Positions 1 to 12,185 of a DNA stretch of 64,000 nt are shown piece after piece. This DNA is from Chrysogorgia sp. JL179-B06. Its lineage: Eukaryota > Cnidaria > Anthozoa > Scleralcyonacea > Chrysogorgiidae. Both the position numbers and the translations under genes were made by a program. Every line of letters begins with the position of its first letter. The first letter of the stretch is position 1. The notes below the pieces were generated by a model that saw only the letters and a program-made list of their open reading frames with translations, had not been told where the DNA came from and searched no databases. The stretch lies in the NCBI GenBank assembly GCA_035772405.1, contig JAYKKM010000081.1, positions 310,001 through 374,000 on the forward strand, written 5' to 3'.

Positions 1-197
1 TTTTCAATGGGATTACAGTACTTGAGTGACTACGGCTACGTACCAGTATGATTTTCCAGTGTCCTCTATCTATTAGTGTTAAGATACTGGCAAAGCATTC
101 TGGTGATTGTAGTCAAATACAGTAATGCCATTAAACATCATAGTGCAAATGGTCTATTACAAACCATAGCACAATATAATGTAGTATATGAAATTGT

Positions 198-751
198 CAA
201 CCAACACATCTGCAAACATTTTTAACTGTCTATTTTCCTGCTATGGTGGTCAACCAACTACCCTGTGAGCAGAGCCTTCTTTTCCTTTGTTTCCCCTTGC
301 TGGGTGGGAACAAAGGAAAAGAAGGCTCTGCTCACAGGTATCAACCAACATATCAAAAATATTTTCAACTGTCTATTTTCCTTCTATGGTGGTCAACCAA
401 CACATCTACAAATATTTTTAACTGTCTATTTTCCTGCTCTGCTGCTCAACCAACACATCTACAAATATTTTCAGCTGTCTATTTTCCTGCTCTGCTGCTC
501 AACCAACACATATATAAATATTTTTAACTGTCTATTTTCCTGCTCTGCTGCTCAACCAACACATCTACAAATATTTTCAACTGTCTATTTTCCTGCTCTG
601 CTGCTCAACCAACCTGTATATAAATATTTTTAACTGTCTATTTTCCTGCTATGGTGATCAACCAACAGGTATACAAACATTTTAAACTGTCTATTTGGCT
701 GGTCTGGTGGTTAATCAACACGCATATATAAACACTTTCCTGCTCTGGTGC
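198..751. repeat. 53-bp tandem minisatellite
   Basis: About nine head-to-tail copies of a unit beginning CAACCAACACATCTACAAAT and ending with a TTTTCCTGCTCTGCTGCT-like segment. Successive unit starts at 394, 447 and 500 give a 53-bp period. The outer copies at both ends are more diverged. Open frames over it are by-products of the repeat and are not called as genes. Confidence 0.9.
265..339. repeat. short foldback inside the minisatellite
   Basis: A near-perfect inverted repeat with about 30-bp arms (TGTGAGCAGAGCCTTCTTTT on the left, its complement on the right) around an 11-bp centre. It interrupts the 53-bp array, so it was probably inserted after the array formed. Confidence 0.75.
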
Positions 752-1429
752 GCTTCGAACGGATTTTGGCAAACATCTTATATTCCAAACGAATATCAAA
801 CGAATATCCTATATTCGAAATAGTTTTGGCTTTCTTTACTACATGTATTTAATTTCTGGGAGGGTTAGACAGAAAAAATTATTCGAAAAGTATTTGCCTA
901 GGCATATAATTCAGATTGAAAAGAAGCAAAGTTTGTCAGCGTAACTGTTATATTATACTGTACAGTTTGAAATTATACCGTTTACGGCGTGAAAAGGAAT
1001 ATTAGTATCGCATATAACACGCAAGAGTACGACATTTGACGCACATTGGCGCTTGAAATCCACTTTACATTGTTTTTATTAGAAGAAATTAGAAATCTTT
1101 CCACACACTACTTACCCTGGGGGGAAAGGCCTCGCACGCACGCCCGCGTCCCGCCCGTAATCGAGCGCGGAAGAACCTCTGGCACCCAGGGTACACACTA
1201 CTGAACAAAGCGTAGCAGCATGAAAACATACGTGCGAACCACATGCGGCGCGTGCAAGTAACTAGTTAATACCAAGACGCAATCCATATTTTGTGTCCGC
1301 AATTTTCCCGCCACGCAGTGGGTTTGTTGACTGAGAAAATGCGTCTTAAAAATGTGGAAATCTGTCATTCAGGAAGACTTGAAATCTTTCGGAAATTAGC
1401 AGGAATTGCGTTTTTAAGCCTTCAATTTT
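752..1429. other. no gene recognised
   Basis: AT-rich DNA with a short GC-rich island near 1110-1190. No frame with family resemblance and no convincing splice signals were seen. Confidence 0.5.
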
Positions 1430-1542
1430 CAAAAATTTCTTGGGGGGGCATGCCCCCAAACCCCCCTAGAAGGTGTGCGCCTACGGCGCACATCGGACAT
1501 TTATCTTAGCAGCAGTCAGATTTTGGCCTGGATCCGCCCCTG
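1430..1542. mobile_element. end fragment of a CAGGGGCGGA-type (hAT-like) element
   Basis: The segment ends in GGATCCGCCCCTG, the complement of the terminus that opens the intact element at 11824. It is preceded by a G-run/C-run block (GGGGGGGCATGCCCCC). The left end is not found, so this is a truncated copy. Confidence 0.45.
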
Positions 1543-1615
1543 CCATCTGAGTCTTGGGAGCTCAATGGTTAGGAGCATCTCACAGCTGGTAATCATGCAG
1601 AAGGTATGATCCTCC
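1543..1615 (+). repeat. tRNA-derived SINE fragment (family A)
   Basis: CATCTGAGTCTTGGGAGCTC followed by AATGGTTAGGAGC resembles the A-box half of the SINEs at 24.4-25.1 kb, 27.7 kb and 31.9 kb. It abuts the hAT-like end. Confidence 0.5.
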
Positions 1616-2261
1616 AACTTGCAACATGACTAATTAACCTACACTAATAAGTCAAGAGAAAATTGTTAACTTGAACGCGAGATATGAACTCGCAGCTCCA
1701 CCAGTTTGAGGTACCCAGCGTGCCAACTGGGAACAGTGTCCTAATATCGACATGATGAAATGACAAAATATTTCACAAAAAATCCAATGAGAAATTCCAA
1801 GGATTTTTCAAAGTTAAATTTCTGTCTTCTACGTAATGTATAACGTAATAATATTGGACTAAAGTTGTTAAGGAAGCCCAGTTTTTTTAACCCTTGTTTT
1901 AAAACTCATGTTTGTGAAACTAGTGAATTTTCTAGATCGTTGCAATGGCAACGAGTCTAAAAATAACAGGGTTTTTTGTTGTTGATATTTTTCATCGTTT
2001 CCTTCGGTGAAATTTCTGTACACTTCACAGTCTTGTGGGAATTGCTTCGAGAAACATCTTAGCGAAAAATAAATGTAGGGTTGTTCAAATAAATGGTTTT
2101 GTCAATTCAATATCACCAAGTTTAATGTTTTTTAACATGAAGCAAAATTTGTCCAAAATAATTTTTTAATTAAAAGGGTATATGGGTTCAGGAAACACAA
2201 GATATTTGCGTTTATTATCGGGCTTTTTCACGCGTGCGATGTAATAAAATTTCCCGGATTA

Positions 2262-2345
2262 TTTATGGCTGGGGTTGGTACCAAAGAGAAATGGGTTGTT
2301 GGGTAAGCCAATTTTTTGGCGGTAAAAGGTATCGGGTAACAATAA
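2262..2345. repeat. solo arm of the GACCGGTCA-type inverted-repeat element
   Basis: ATTATTTATGGCTGGGGTTGG, then an AAGAGAAATGG stretch and GTTGGGTAA, matches the arms of the element at 17358-18135. Only one arm is present. Confidence 0.5.
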
Positions 2346-3137
2346 AATAAATCAGTGTTTAACTCTTTCATTACGGGCGCAGTTAAAATGGGTCGTTGAT
2401 GCCCGCAAAGTCGTCAATCGAAAAACACGGCACACGGTAACGCAAGATTAAAAATTGAAATTCGACAAGCGCCAGGAAAATGAAATCCACGCACACGCCA
2501 AGTTTGATTTGATTTCATAAACAACTCTGCGATTGGTGGCCTTTTGAGTTTTCAAGATGCTATGCGGGCGTGCAAGATGGCCTTTTCTGGAAAAATGTAA
2601 ATTTTTCAACCTGATTTATGATAATTAATGCTAATTTATATTAACATAATGTGTTTTGTTCGGGAAATTTAAAAGAACAAGTAAAAGCCGGTTTATTGGG
2701 CTTCCAGAAAATGTATAGCTTTCGCAACAGTTATGGTTATTTCAAGAGATATCAATAGAACAACGTGGTCGTTCAATTTTTGATGTTTTTCAGCCGTAGG
2801 GAAAGAGTTAATGTCTATAGTTATAATAATAGTGATACAATGTAAAACCATAGCTAGTTATAAAACAGAGATTGTTTGTTCAAAGACATTGTCAGGTAAA
2901 ACCTCTTGTTAAATAATATTTTAGATAGACATATTTTCAAGAATATTGTAATCATGATCTCATACTTTTGTGAACCAATATTTTAACAAATTAACACTAA
3001 TAGTGTTTTTAACACTTACATTATAAATATCAGATAAATATCTAAAGGTTATGATATAATAAGAGCAAGGACGAGACAGTAGGCACAGGGCGTATATATG
3101 ATATGATATGATATGATATACATGTATGCAGAATAAC

Positions 3138-3536
3138 GGCAATTAGTGCGAATAGTCGACGAATAGTGCGAATAGTCGACGAATAGTGCTAACTGTCGAC
3201 GAATAGTGCGAATAGTACGCGAATAGTACGCGAATAACTGGTAAAACATGGACTGGTAAAACATGGACTGATAAAACATGGACTGATAAAACTAGGCGGG
3301 GGGTTAGGGTTGTTGTGGTTGGTACTCCTTATAGTTTTTATAACCCGTTAATTTACGGTAGAGTTCCAACCCCAACACAACAAAGATGCTAACCCCCCCG
3401 CCCCCCGCCTAGTTTTATCAGTCCATGTTTTACAACATGCCGTATTTGCCCAACTATTCGCGTACTATTCGCCGACTATTCGCACTATTCGTCGACTATT
3501 CGCACTATTCGTCGACTATTCGCACTATTCTCCTTT
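3138..3536. repeat. foldback with microsatellite arms
   Basis: Left arm (3138-3297) has short units GAATAGTCGAC, then GGTAAAACATGGACT repeats and TAGGCGGGGGG. The right arm (3404-3536) is the reverse complement in order. The spacer is itself partly symmetrical (GGGTTAGGGTTG against CTAACCCCCC). A TATGA repeat flanks it at 3095-3122. No coding content. Confidence 0.8.
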
Positions 3537-4328
3537 TATCAATTGCCGCAGAATAATATGTATATGGTTGCATCATCTAGTGATGGTTGGGTAGAAAAAT
3601 TCAGTGTTTGAAAGGTTGGGAAAAACCTTTTTTATGGTTTCAATTTGTAATGTTTCTCTTCGGTACCCCGCCCGACAGCTCCCGCCCTCGCGGTGCCACC
3701 TGTGGCGATGATAGATGATAAAAACCTTACACATTATCATGTAAATCAGCTAATCAGTCATTAACTATTTCCACCGGAACAATTCAAAAGCCACCGCGAG
3801 CTTTTCATAATGCTCTTTTGTTCTTGGCAAGTTTCTTTGTTAGATAAAACCAAATTGGCTGATAAAATAGATTTTTAGAAATGCATTTATTATGAATGCT
3901 CATTATTATGAAAGTCATTTGTTCTCAACTATTCCTTGCATGCATGGCATGGCATGTATATATGCATGAAACTGTGTCGGGTCATTGAAGGTTCGTGTGT
4001 GTGTGCGTAAACATGTGCGTGGTTGATGGCTATCACGTGAATAGGCCATAGGGAAAGTTCATACAGTGAACTAATAGTGAATTATATTTCAAGCCTGGGT
4101 AAATTACTCAGTAAATAAGTCACGTCCAGCGGATAAATTTGCAACCAAACGTGAGTTATCATTTCGTCGATTTCAATATAATAAAGAGAACATACATGGC
4201 CGCTTGGAGATATGAATTTTTTCTTCTCGTGATCCAAAACTCGAAGTAAAATTATCGCCATATATATATTCTGTTCTGTGTACACGCTGATTCCAGTGTT
4301 TGAAACTTCATTCTGGCTAGAATCATCC
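3537..4328. other. no gene recognised
   Basis: AT-rich sequence without a recognisable frame or repeat. A short CATG-rich patch lies near 3940-3965. Confidence 0.4.
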
Positions 4329-4563
4329 TACTAAACTAAACTAAACTAACTTTTATTTAAAAAAGTAGAGTGCTGCGTAGACAGTGTTTGGATATATAGC
4401 ATTGCAAAGTGAAAAGGTGGTAAACTGCCAAGATAAACAGTGACGAAATACTGACGTTTCGAGCAGAGCCCTTCATCAGAGTATTAAAGACAAGATGAAG
4501 GGCTCCGCTCGAAACGTCAGTATTTCGTCACTAAACGTCTTGGCAGTTTACCACCTTCACACT
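4329..4563. repeat. ACTAA-tailed insertion plus GAAACGTCAG foldback, copy 1
   Basis: A CTAAACTAAACTAA run at 4330-4350 is followed by an inverted repeat (about 4395-4563). Its arms read GGTGGTAAACTGCCAAGA and its complement, and the inner arms read TACTGACGTTTCGAGC. The same foldback recurs at 11295-11492. A CTGATGA...GAAAC word pair lies in each arm. Confidence 0.75.
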
Positions 4564-5931
4564 TTGCTAACTTTTATTTATACTGGATAAGCCTATCTGT
4601 CATTAAACCGTAAAAGACACGTGTGCTACCCACTGTGCCACCAAACACCACAGAAACATGAAAACCCGCCTCGGTTTCACACAATAATTTCCGTCGACTT
4701 CAGCAGCGCATGTCTGGACTTTTAAAAAATAATTTAGCCATCACGCACAGCGTTAGAGAGTCGTTGAAGTGTGGCTTTTAGAATCAATATAATTGAGAAC
4801 TTCCTGTTCGTCAAACAATAATTGCGCATGAGAGTCACATGTTAAAATCGCCAATCAGTTATCCATGCTAAAGCAAAGTATTTCTCGATATTTTTATATT
4901 AAAGAACAACTGTAAGCACACTGTCCAACCAAAGGCTGAATTCGAAAGAAAATGTAAAGGGTTTGATACGTGCATTAAACAGGAAACCGAAAAGATTATT
5001 ATGTCAAAAGTAAATAATTATGATCATTACGTGTGCTAGCCTCAAGACAAAATTTCACCAATCATGACATCATCGATAATTATTGCAATACTTTTGAGGT
5101 TGGAAGAATGTAGCAGCTTTGCAGCTGAGATTGGCCTTGACTGAATATATTCCAGAAAATGGAAGTTGATACATACATTGAAGCAGTGTGACGCGCAGGG
5201 ACCAGACGGGGAATTCCAGCCAGCGAAATCGATTTATATATATTATTTTTATTTATTGATAATGATGACTGAGTATTACTAAATGTTTTCCATCTATTTT
5301 AAAGACAGAATTAAAGACAGAATTACCAATCTAATAAAGAAATTCAAATTATTCAATATATTTCCAAAAATAAGAAGCCGAGGACAATGTACAGCAATCA
5401 CGCTGAAATGAGGTTGCAATCACGGGAACATGCACATGCTGGCTCGTCATGACGACGTTGCAGGCTTATAATGATAATAATTATTGGCGTATGTCAGCCA
5501 AATTGAGACAATCGGTTTAAAATAATTAATCCCTCGTTATAAATCATAATTGGGCGATTGTCGTTGAATTTTAGCCCAACTGTAAAATATTATTGCTAAC
5601 GACAGCTATTTTCGCGTGTTATGAATCCTTATGCGGGGCAAAGGTCGATCCAGAACTTGGACTTTGAACCCCTGGCGGGGCTTTCCAGCAGGTCTCTCTC
5701 ACACGATTGGTCCATGGTAATTATTATGCGACATTTGATTGGTTCCTATATTTACAACACGTGAATAGACATCTGTGCATCCAGTCGAGGAGAAAATTAA
5801 TAAATTTTGTTTACAATCGTTGCTCGCTGTCGTTGTTTACTGGATTATTAAGCTCTCGAAAAAGCATTGTGATCGGCTCCCATTTTCTTGCTTCAGTTTT
5901 CTCAGCTTGTTGGAAAGTCTCATGTTGAAAG
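4564..5931. other. region upstream of the MYLIP-like gene
   Basis: No coding exon is recognised. The 5' leader and promoter of the downstream FERM-RING gene should lie in the last few hundred bases, but no TATA box at a sensible distance was seen. Confidence 0.4.
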
Positions 5932-6021
5932 ATGATGTGGTTTGTTGTTACTTTACCCGACTCGACAACCCAAGAGTTTGAGCTACCCGATCGGTCCAAA
6001 GGGCAAGATTTGCTCGACGAG
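5932..6021 (+). CDS. MYLIP: MYLIP-like coding exon 1
   Basis: Thirty codons starting MMWFVVTLPDS, the first strands of the FERM F1 lobe. It ends GACGAG before a GTATAAG donor, phase 0. The methionine at 5935 is an equally possible start. Confidence 0.85.
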
Positions 6022-9000
6022 GTATAAGCTTTGTTCGTCAGGTCGTCTTGTCCTATTTTCCCTCCATTTTCTTTTCATTTAGCCTAAGAATTTGTTTTCT
6101 TGTTTCTCCACCTAACGTCTTATGTTCTGGTTTTCTTAAGGTCTGCTTGAGGCTTGGAATTATCGAGCAAGATTATTTTGGTTTACAGTACAACGGTGGA
6201 AAGGAAAAGAAACTGTGGCTGAACAGAAGAAACAAAATTTGTCGCCAGTTGACTGGCTCGCAGCCGCACAGACTTCGCTTCAGGACGAAGTTCTTCGTTC
6301 AGCCTCACTTGCTTGTCCAAGACAGCACAAAGTAAGTCGCCAAAGAGTGTCTTTCGTTTCAAAATATAACGTTTTTCCTCGGTTGTTATGTAGTCTGGGT
6401 TCTTCCGGCCGTAACTTCACCGTCGGCAAATTAACAATGAAACCAAGTGACAACTATCGTTTTCATTAACCCAAATTTCTTTCATTTCATAGACACTACT
6501 GCTTCTTAACTTGCAAGAAAGACTTCGAAGATGGCACCTTAGCTCCAGTTCGCGACGAAGCGCAGCTTGTCCTAATCCATGCACTTTTACTTCAAGCGAC
6601 CATGGGCGATTTTGATCGGGTAAGCTTTGTTCGGCATTCTTGCCGCTTGGAATGGACGCACGAGTTTGCCCATGTAGTCGCCTTGCAGTACTCCGCTTTG
6701 GCCGATATGAAAGCTTCTTCGGCCGAGTACAGGTGTTTAAAAGAGTTCTCCCTGTTGGAAGAGTTTGGCTACGAGTATCACCGTGTGCGAACCGACGATA
6801 ATTCCGTCTCGCACGTCGGCGTGGGACGCGAAGGCCTGAGAATTTGCGATGAAAACTTCACCGTGCTAAATAGGTATGTGTTTCTCAAAGGAAAATTTGC
6901 AACTAAGTTTCTTACTGTTTTTAAATGCAGGTTTCACTTTGCGCCTTAGCTATTGTGATGCGCGCGTACTCGACATATTCGCAGAGTGTCCTATTTTCGA
7001 CCTTTTAGACTTCAACAGAGATAACCGTTGACAAAACGAGTATTAATAGTGTCATAGGTCTACTTTGCTCGCTGTTCACCGTAGCTTAGCTGCTTAAAAG
7101 TTTTCACTGGAGAAACGAACTGAAGTTTGCTTGCGGGCGGTGATCGGCCATTTCAATGCAATTCAAATCAATAGCGTTGTTTCGAATTACAGATTTTGAA
7201 ATGTAAACAAGATTCGAGGGCTTATTTCATTCGTCACAGGATCCGCTTATCTTATCTGTTGGATATCTATATACCGAGTGACGACGTTACCCTCTTCAAA
7301 CGAAAAAGAAATATATGCTAGCGTGATTTTCATTTGCCACTGTTTGGCAGCAAGAGATTAGTTCTCATTGTTGCACAAATACTGCAATAGGAGAAATGCA
7401 AATTTGAATAATACCATTGTCTTTCTGCATTCAAAGACTGCAAAAGTGATTCTTTCCCATCTGGGTGCTTATAAATAATAGTACATACAGTATAAAGCGA
7501 CCGGCCGATACCGTTGTCGACTTTCTCAAGCAAGACAATGCCTGCATAACCTGGTCGTTATGCAGCGTTTGTTCGATTTCAAGTTGAAACTGGGGCTCGT
7601 GTTACCAGTAGAGTGTCAATTGTCATCCAAATATTCCGGGGAAAACATGTTTATCTTTTCGCTATTTTAACGCTAATATCTTTGCCATAAACCGCGAAAG
7701 CCAATACCTCCATTTATTCATAGATAAACACGGTTGTCAGACACCTTAAATCCGGTTTACTGTCAAGATATTGCCGCATGAGTGTGACAGGCCTAGTTTT
7801 GAAAGGATTCGTTCACGCGCGTTTTATAGTATAGTGTTTCAAATTTGTGATATCCGGGAAGCTAAAGGATGTCTAGACCTTGGCATTCACTGGAATAATA
7901 CTACACTAACAAGAGTTTTGAAGTAAACAAACTCAAGAAGGTTAGAATTGTCTATGGTAATCTCGTGCCCTTGAAAGACATTTTATGTTAATGTATTAAC
8001 ACCCTTCACAGGTGGTGACATTGGGTGACCATGGACTGAGAACGTGGTTATGATATAGGAAATCCTAAGCACCGAGTCTAGGTTTCGGCAGCCTTTCTGG
8101 GTCGGAAGCAAGCATGCAATATTGTTGCAAAAGGCATGGATGTTGTGAATTCTTGGGGCAGGACTGAATAGAGAATTTATACTTGAGCAGCATTTGAACT
8201 TGCACCTATTCTGTACATGGATAAAATTAAGACATTGTTCCCAGTTGAGCTACTGTTGATGTACTAGCTAAACTAGTAGAGCAGCAGATGGAATCCTGCT
8301 AGAGTCAACTCTGACAAACACACTTTACTTGACTCTGAAAATGACCAACGGCGGCAACGTCGATATTGAAAAACACTAACATTTATCTTAAAAATCACAC
8401 TGTATTCTTTCCATGTAAATGAATATTTACATGGTAATCTCCCATTGTGCCCTTGGCAACTATAATGCTGCATGAAACACTTAAGTATAGGTCAGTTGTA
8501 AGATTTGTGCAGTCTGTATGTCTATGAGAGACACTCACATCACCCTCAGATGTGTAGTGCATCACCTTTATGCAACCAATAAAATGGAGGAATCAATGAC
8601 AGCGACTACAGTAGGCTACATATTTTAATAGATGATAATACATATTTAAATGATGGAATTCCCTGGCACTAAGCTTGCATTTTCTAATAGTATAGCTGTA
8701 TTGGGAGCCTGTTAAAACGACCGAATGCCTCAATTTGGAAAGTTCCCTTGATATTTAGGCAAATTGACCTTGGCAGTTGCAGTTGTTTATTGTCTTGCCT
8801 TCGACCTTAACAAAAAGTCCTTTCATAGCAACACTACTGCTATGGTTTTGATGAGCATTGCCGTGTTACATTATTGCACAAGGTGTGAGTCGTAGAGATA
8901 TGAAATTGACACAAAAATACGCAGTTGTTTACCTCCAAAATATTGCCATAGATATTATAAGTACAATATCTTTGTGTTTTGGCCTCAACAAAACACTTGA

Positions 9001-10164
9001 AGTTTTAGAGGCTTATTATAACTGCATTAATTGGCAAATTGCAGTCTGCAAGTGACCTTGATTGCTCTCTCAGTTACCGATACCCTTAAACTTTCGAAAT
9101 TACCGAAAACATATTTTATGACACATTTCCTGTGAGAGGTTTTGCCATCATGATCAAGTTGATCGTCCAGGTTGTTGTAATCTTGAGAAAGACTATTGTT
9201 GGTGACTGACGTTTCGACGGCCTCAGCAGCGGTCATCTTCACTTGACTCTGAAGATGACCGCGGCTGAGGCCGTGCAAACGTCAATCAATATCGTCTTTC
9301 TAATAGTCTTTCTAAAGACTACAACAACCTGGACAATAAACTTCACACATCTAGGTGTACATATCCAGTAAAAACAATCTATTGTTCTAATTAGCAAGAA
9401 TAAAATCAGAAAAGGATTAGATGCGAGTGAAAGAAACACATTTTAACAGGATTCTGTTTTTTGCTTTCTATAGAATTGCCTATGGTGCATTGAACAGAGC
9501 TTGGAGAGAACACCGATGCTTATATTTGGTGATAACAACTGACGATGGCAGCCTGTTTGAATATGTCCTTCGGGTTGTCTCTGTTGAAGCATGCATGCAG
9601 CTTTTTCGATCCGTTACAGAATCTCATGCTTTCTTTGGATGCGAGACTGTAAATTCTACTGTCAAAGATCAGTTCACAAGAGACTTCAAGGACTCGCTCA
9701 TTTCGTTTTTCAGTGACGAAACATCAGAAAAGAACTACACATTTGATGTTGATAGAACAGTGCGCGAGGCACATGACCACATTCGACGTATTTTGTACAA
9801 GGAACAGCAAGAAGTATCATCCACCTTGGACCCTCTTCCTTTGACAAAAGATGAAAATTGCACTGGGAATGAGTCAGACTCGGAAAGCATTGGTGAACTG
9901 AAACAAAACTTGGTCGACATTCATCGGGCATTGCTTTGCAAGATCTGCATGGATGCCATGATTGACACGGTATTTTGCCCATGTGGTCACTGTGTGTGTT
10001 GCAATGAATGCGGTATGACCTTTGATAAGTGTCCGCTCTGCAGAACTGATATTACGCTACATCAAAGAATGTACATGGACCTTCCTGCAATGTTAGGTTG
10101 CAAAACAGAAGAGTCCAACAATGTATGTCCAGAAGAAATGAATGTGGAAGTTTGTGATTGGTAG
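5932..10164 (+). CDS. MYLIP: MYLIP/IDOL-type E3 ubiquitin ligase (FERM-RING), 4 exons
   Basis: CDS joins 5932-6021, 6141-6331, 6493-6873 and 9474-10164: 1353 nt, 450 aa (human about 445 aa). Seen: every intron is GT-AG with matching phase. An N-terminal FERM F1 lobe ends in DYFGLQYNG and LWLNRRNKI. F2/F3 follow, with the NRIAYG motif made across the exon 3/4 junction. A C-terminal RING spans about residues 375-412 (CKIC, FCPCGHCVCC, CPLCR), with the characteristic FCPCGH of this family. Known of the family: MYLIP pairs with UBE2D enzymes and marks LDL-receptor-type proteins and myosin regulatory light chain for degradation at the plasma membrane. Start chosen at the first of two adjacent ATGs because a TGA lies in frame just upstream. 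Substrate in this organism is unknown. The 2.6-kb third intron holds a foldback repeat. Confidence 0.92.
6141..6331 (+). CDS. MYLIP: MYLIP-like coding exon 2
   Basis: Begins VCLRLGIIEQDYFGLQ after a TTTTCTTAAG acceptor and ends in the AAG codon split at GTAAGT. Completes most of the F1 lobe. Confidence 0.9.
6493..6873 (+). CDS. MYLIP: MYLIP-like coding exon 3
   Basis: Follows a TTTCATAG acceptor. Encodes the F2 lobe and the start of F3 (SSAEYRCLKEFS, VGVGREGLRICDENF). Ends in a split Arg codon at GTATGTG. Confidence 0.9.
9163..9337. repeat. foldback in MYLIP-like intron 3
   Basis: Outer arms GTCCAGGTTGTTGTA and TACAACAACCTGGAC, inner arms around TGACTCTGAAGATGACC. One arm carries ACTGACGTTTCGACGG, close to the inner arm of the foldbacks at 4.4 and 11.3 kb, so it may be a distant relative. 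Confidence 0.7.
9474..10164 (+). CDS. MYLIP: MYLIP-like coding exon 4
   Basis: Follows a TTTCTATAG acceptor, opens IAYGALNRAW and carries the rest of F3, an acidic linker, the RING finger and a 38-residue tail to TAG at 10162-10164. The frame extends upstream to 9421 but that part is intron. Confidence 0.93.
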
Positions 10165-10369
10165 ATATAAAGTTGGAATTAATAGCTGACAGGTATTCTC
10201 TCTTTAGGTGCACATTCCTAAATTTGCAGCATCACGAAGCAGTGTTAATCGAGGTTGAAATAGACAATGCAGTACATCTGCACTTGTATTAATTTTGTCA
10301 ACTTCACCCACTGCATATGCTGGAGCAAATTTATGAATGATTTACCAAAGACCAGCTCAAAAGTTTGAA

Positions 10370-10375
10370 AATAAA
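10370..10375 (+). terminator. candidate poly(A) signal of MYLIP-like gene
   Basis: AATAAA about 205 bases after the stop codon. Other AT-rich hexamers occur further down, so the true cleavage site is uncertain. Confidence 0.35.
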
Positions 10376-11294
10376 TTACTTGGTACAGGACGCTATCCAC
10401 ACTTAGTGTCTACTGATGTTTATACATAAGTGCCTCAGTTTTCAACAAATTGAAAATAGAAATTTGTCAGGCATACAGTAAAGGCAATTTTCAAATACAA
10501 TAATCAGCCAATTTCTTGTCAGTTATCCTCGTGTAAGAAATTTCCCAGATTGTTTTGAAATGCAAATTTAGCCTTAACATGAAAAATTATTCTCCAGTCA
10601 TATTTTACTCCACTTGTTTTATATACTCTAAGAAGCGATTGGTCTTTGCCAACACACCTATATGTTCAAATATAGCCATATTTTATAACGCTGTTTTTCA
10701 TAATAGTAATTGTTTATTGTACATGTACTAGGTTTTAACTTAAAGTTTCTAACTTAAAAGGGGGAATAGACTTAGTATTTATTGATTGATTTATTTTATT
10801 ATAAAACGTTAAGAAACTTGTAAAAACCTGTACTTGAACCTGTACTTATAGCTGAGGTGACTGTAAAGTCACGGCATGTATTGTAACTGTAAGCAAGTAT
10901 TATGTTAAACACTGCAAGTATTCACTGCTGGACGTAACACTAACAGAGCACGTTGATAATCTACAGCACTGATAAAGCCACGTCCAAAACAACTTCGATG
11001 TGAATCTTTATCTAACATCTGTAGATTAAAGTTTAAAACCAAGGCAAGATAACGTTTGTGTACGAAATTTGGCAACATTCTTTGCTAATCTTTCTTGCAG
11101 AATTTCGTTTTAATTTTACAACACAATTGTGGGTGAAGTTTCATGTAAATCCCGAAATGAAAATCAACTGTTATTTCTAAAATGAAGCATTATCATAAGG
11201 GGTGTGGTTAGTATTTGGTTTAGGTTTGGGATTAGGACTATGTTTTGAATTCGGGACACTTATATGAAACGTCAGCCACAATTCTAAAAAGTTA
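10376..11294. other. probable 3' UTR or spacer
   Basis: AT-rich sequence with no recognisable frame or repeat. Confidence 0.35.
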
Positions 11295-11492
11295 AAAAAA
11301 GTAGAGTGCTGCAGGGCAGTGTTTTGAATATGTAGCGACACGAAAAGATGATGAACTGCCGAGACGAAATACTGACGTTTCGAGCCCTGAACTCTTCATC
11401 AGAGCAAGTCTTACTCTGATGAAGGGCTCCGCTCGAAACGTCCGTATTTCGTTACTAAAAATCTCTGCAGTTCATCACCTTTTCGTTTTGCT
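11295..11492. repeat. GAAACGTC foldback, copy 2
   Basis: Inverted repeat sharing the boundary word AAAGTAGAGTGCTGC and the inner arms of the 4.4-kb copy. The centre reads CTCTGATGAAGGGCTCCGCT followed by CGAAACGTC. Confidence 0.75.
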
Positions 11493-11823
11493 CCAGTTCT
11501 AAACAGACTGTTAGTGTTTACAGTGTTTCATATTGCTTCTACAGTAACGTAATTGTTTTATTTCCTTTTCTATTAAGCCACCAAAATGGTGTAGATCGCT
11601 ATATGGCTAGACAAGTCTAGGATAATTAGTGGTCAGTAACCTTAGCTCTTAAGTAATTTTAAATTTAAAGTATTCTGAGAAGTGTGTATATAGAAGTGTG
11701 TTTATTTTGTGTTATGACTGGTATATTAAAGATATATCCTTTTAGCCTTTAAAAGTGTATTTTGAATCTCAAACTTTTACGCATGCTACACCTCAACAGA
11801 CAGCTTCACACTATTTCTGTAAT

Positions 11824-12185
11824 CAGGGGCGGATTAAGATTGTTGGGCCCCAAACATCTGAAAGTTAGCATGTTGCACCCCGGTCTCTGCCGCTGCGGTG
11901 CATGGGAACAGTTATCGCTTATCAGTTACTAATATAAATATTGACTGCTGAGTCTGGGGTTTATTTTAACAATTAAAATTTACATTAAATCCGTAGGTAC
12001 ACTGCATTAGAGTGTTGCTGTTACTGATCTATATAATGATTCTGTAAAATATTTTTAATTTTTTAAATGATTTTTTGCTTTTGTGCTCTGTTTTTTTCCC
12101 TTCGTTTCAAATTTAAGCTGGGCCCTCAGAAGCTTGGGGCCCTCGGGGCCCGTGCCCCAGTTGCCCATAGGTTAATCCGCCCCTG
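11824..12185. mobile_element. hAT-like non-autonomous DNA transposon
   Basis: A 362-bp element opening CAGGGGCGGATTAAG and closing TTAATCCGCCCCTG, flanked on both sides by the identical 8-bp duplication TCTGTAAT (11816-11823 and 12186-12193). Eight-bp duplications and CAG-type termini are typical of hAT elements. There is no transposase frame, so it would have been moved in trans. Confidence 0.85.

Noticed and set aside
243..633. Two + strand frames of 94 and 122 codons
   Set aside because: They follow the 53-bp minisatellite and show no independent coding signal.
3090..3540. CRISPR-like regular short repeats
   Set aside because: The TATGA and GAATAGTCGAC units are contiguous, with no spacers, and lie in a eukaryotic foldback.
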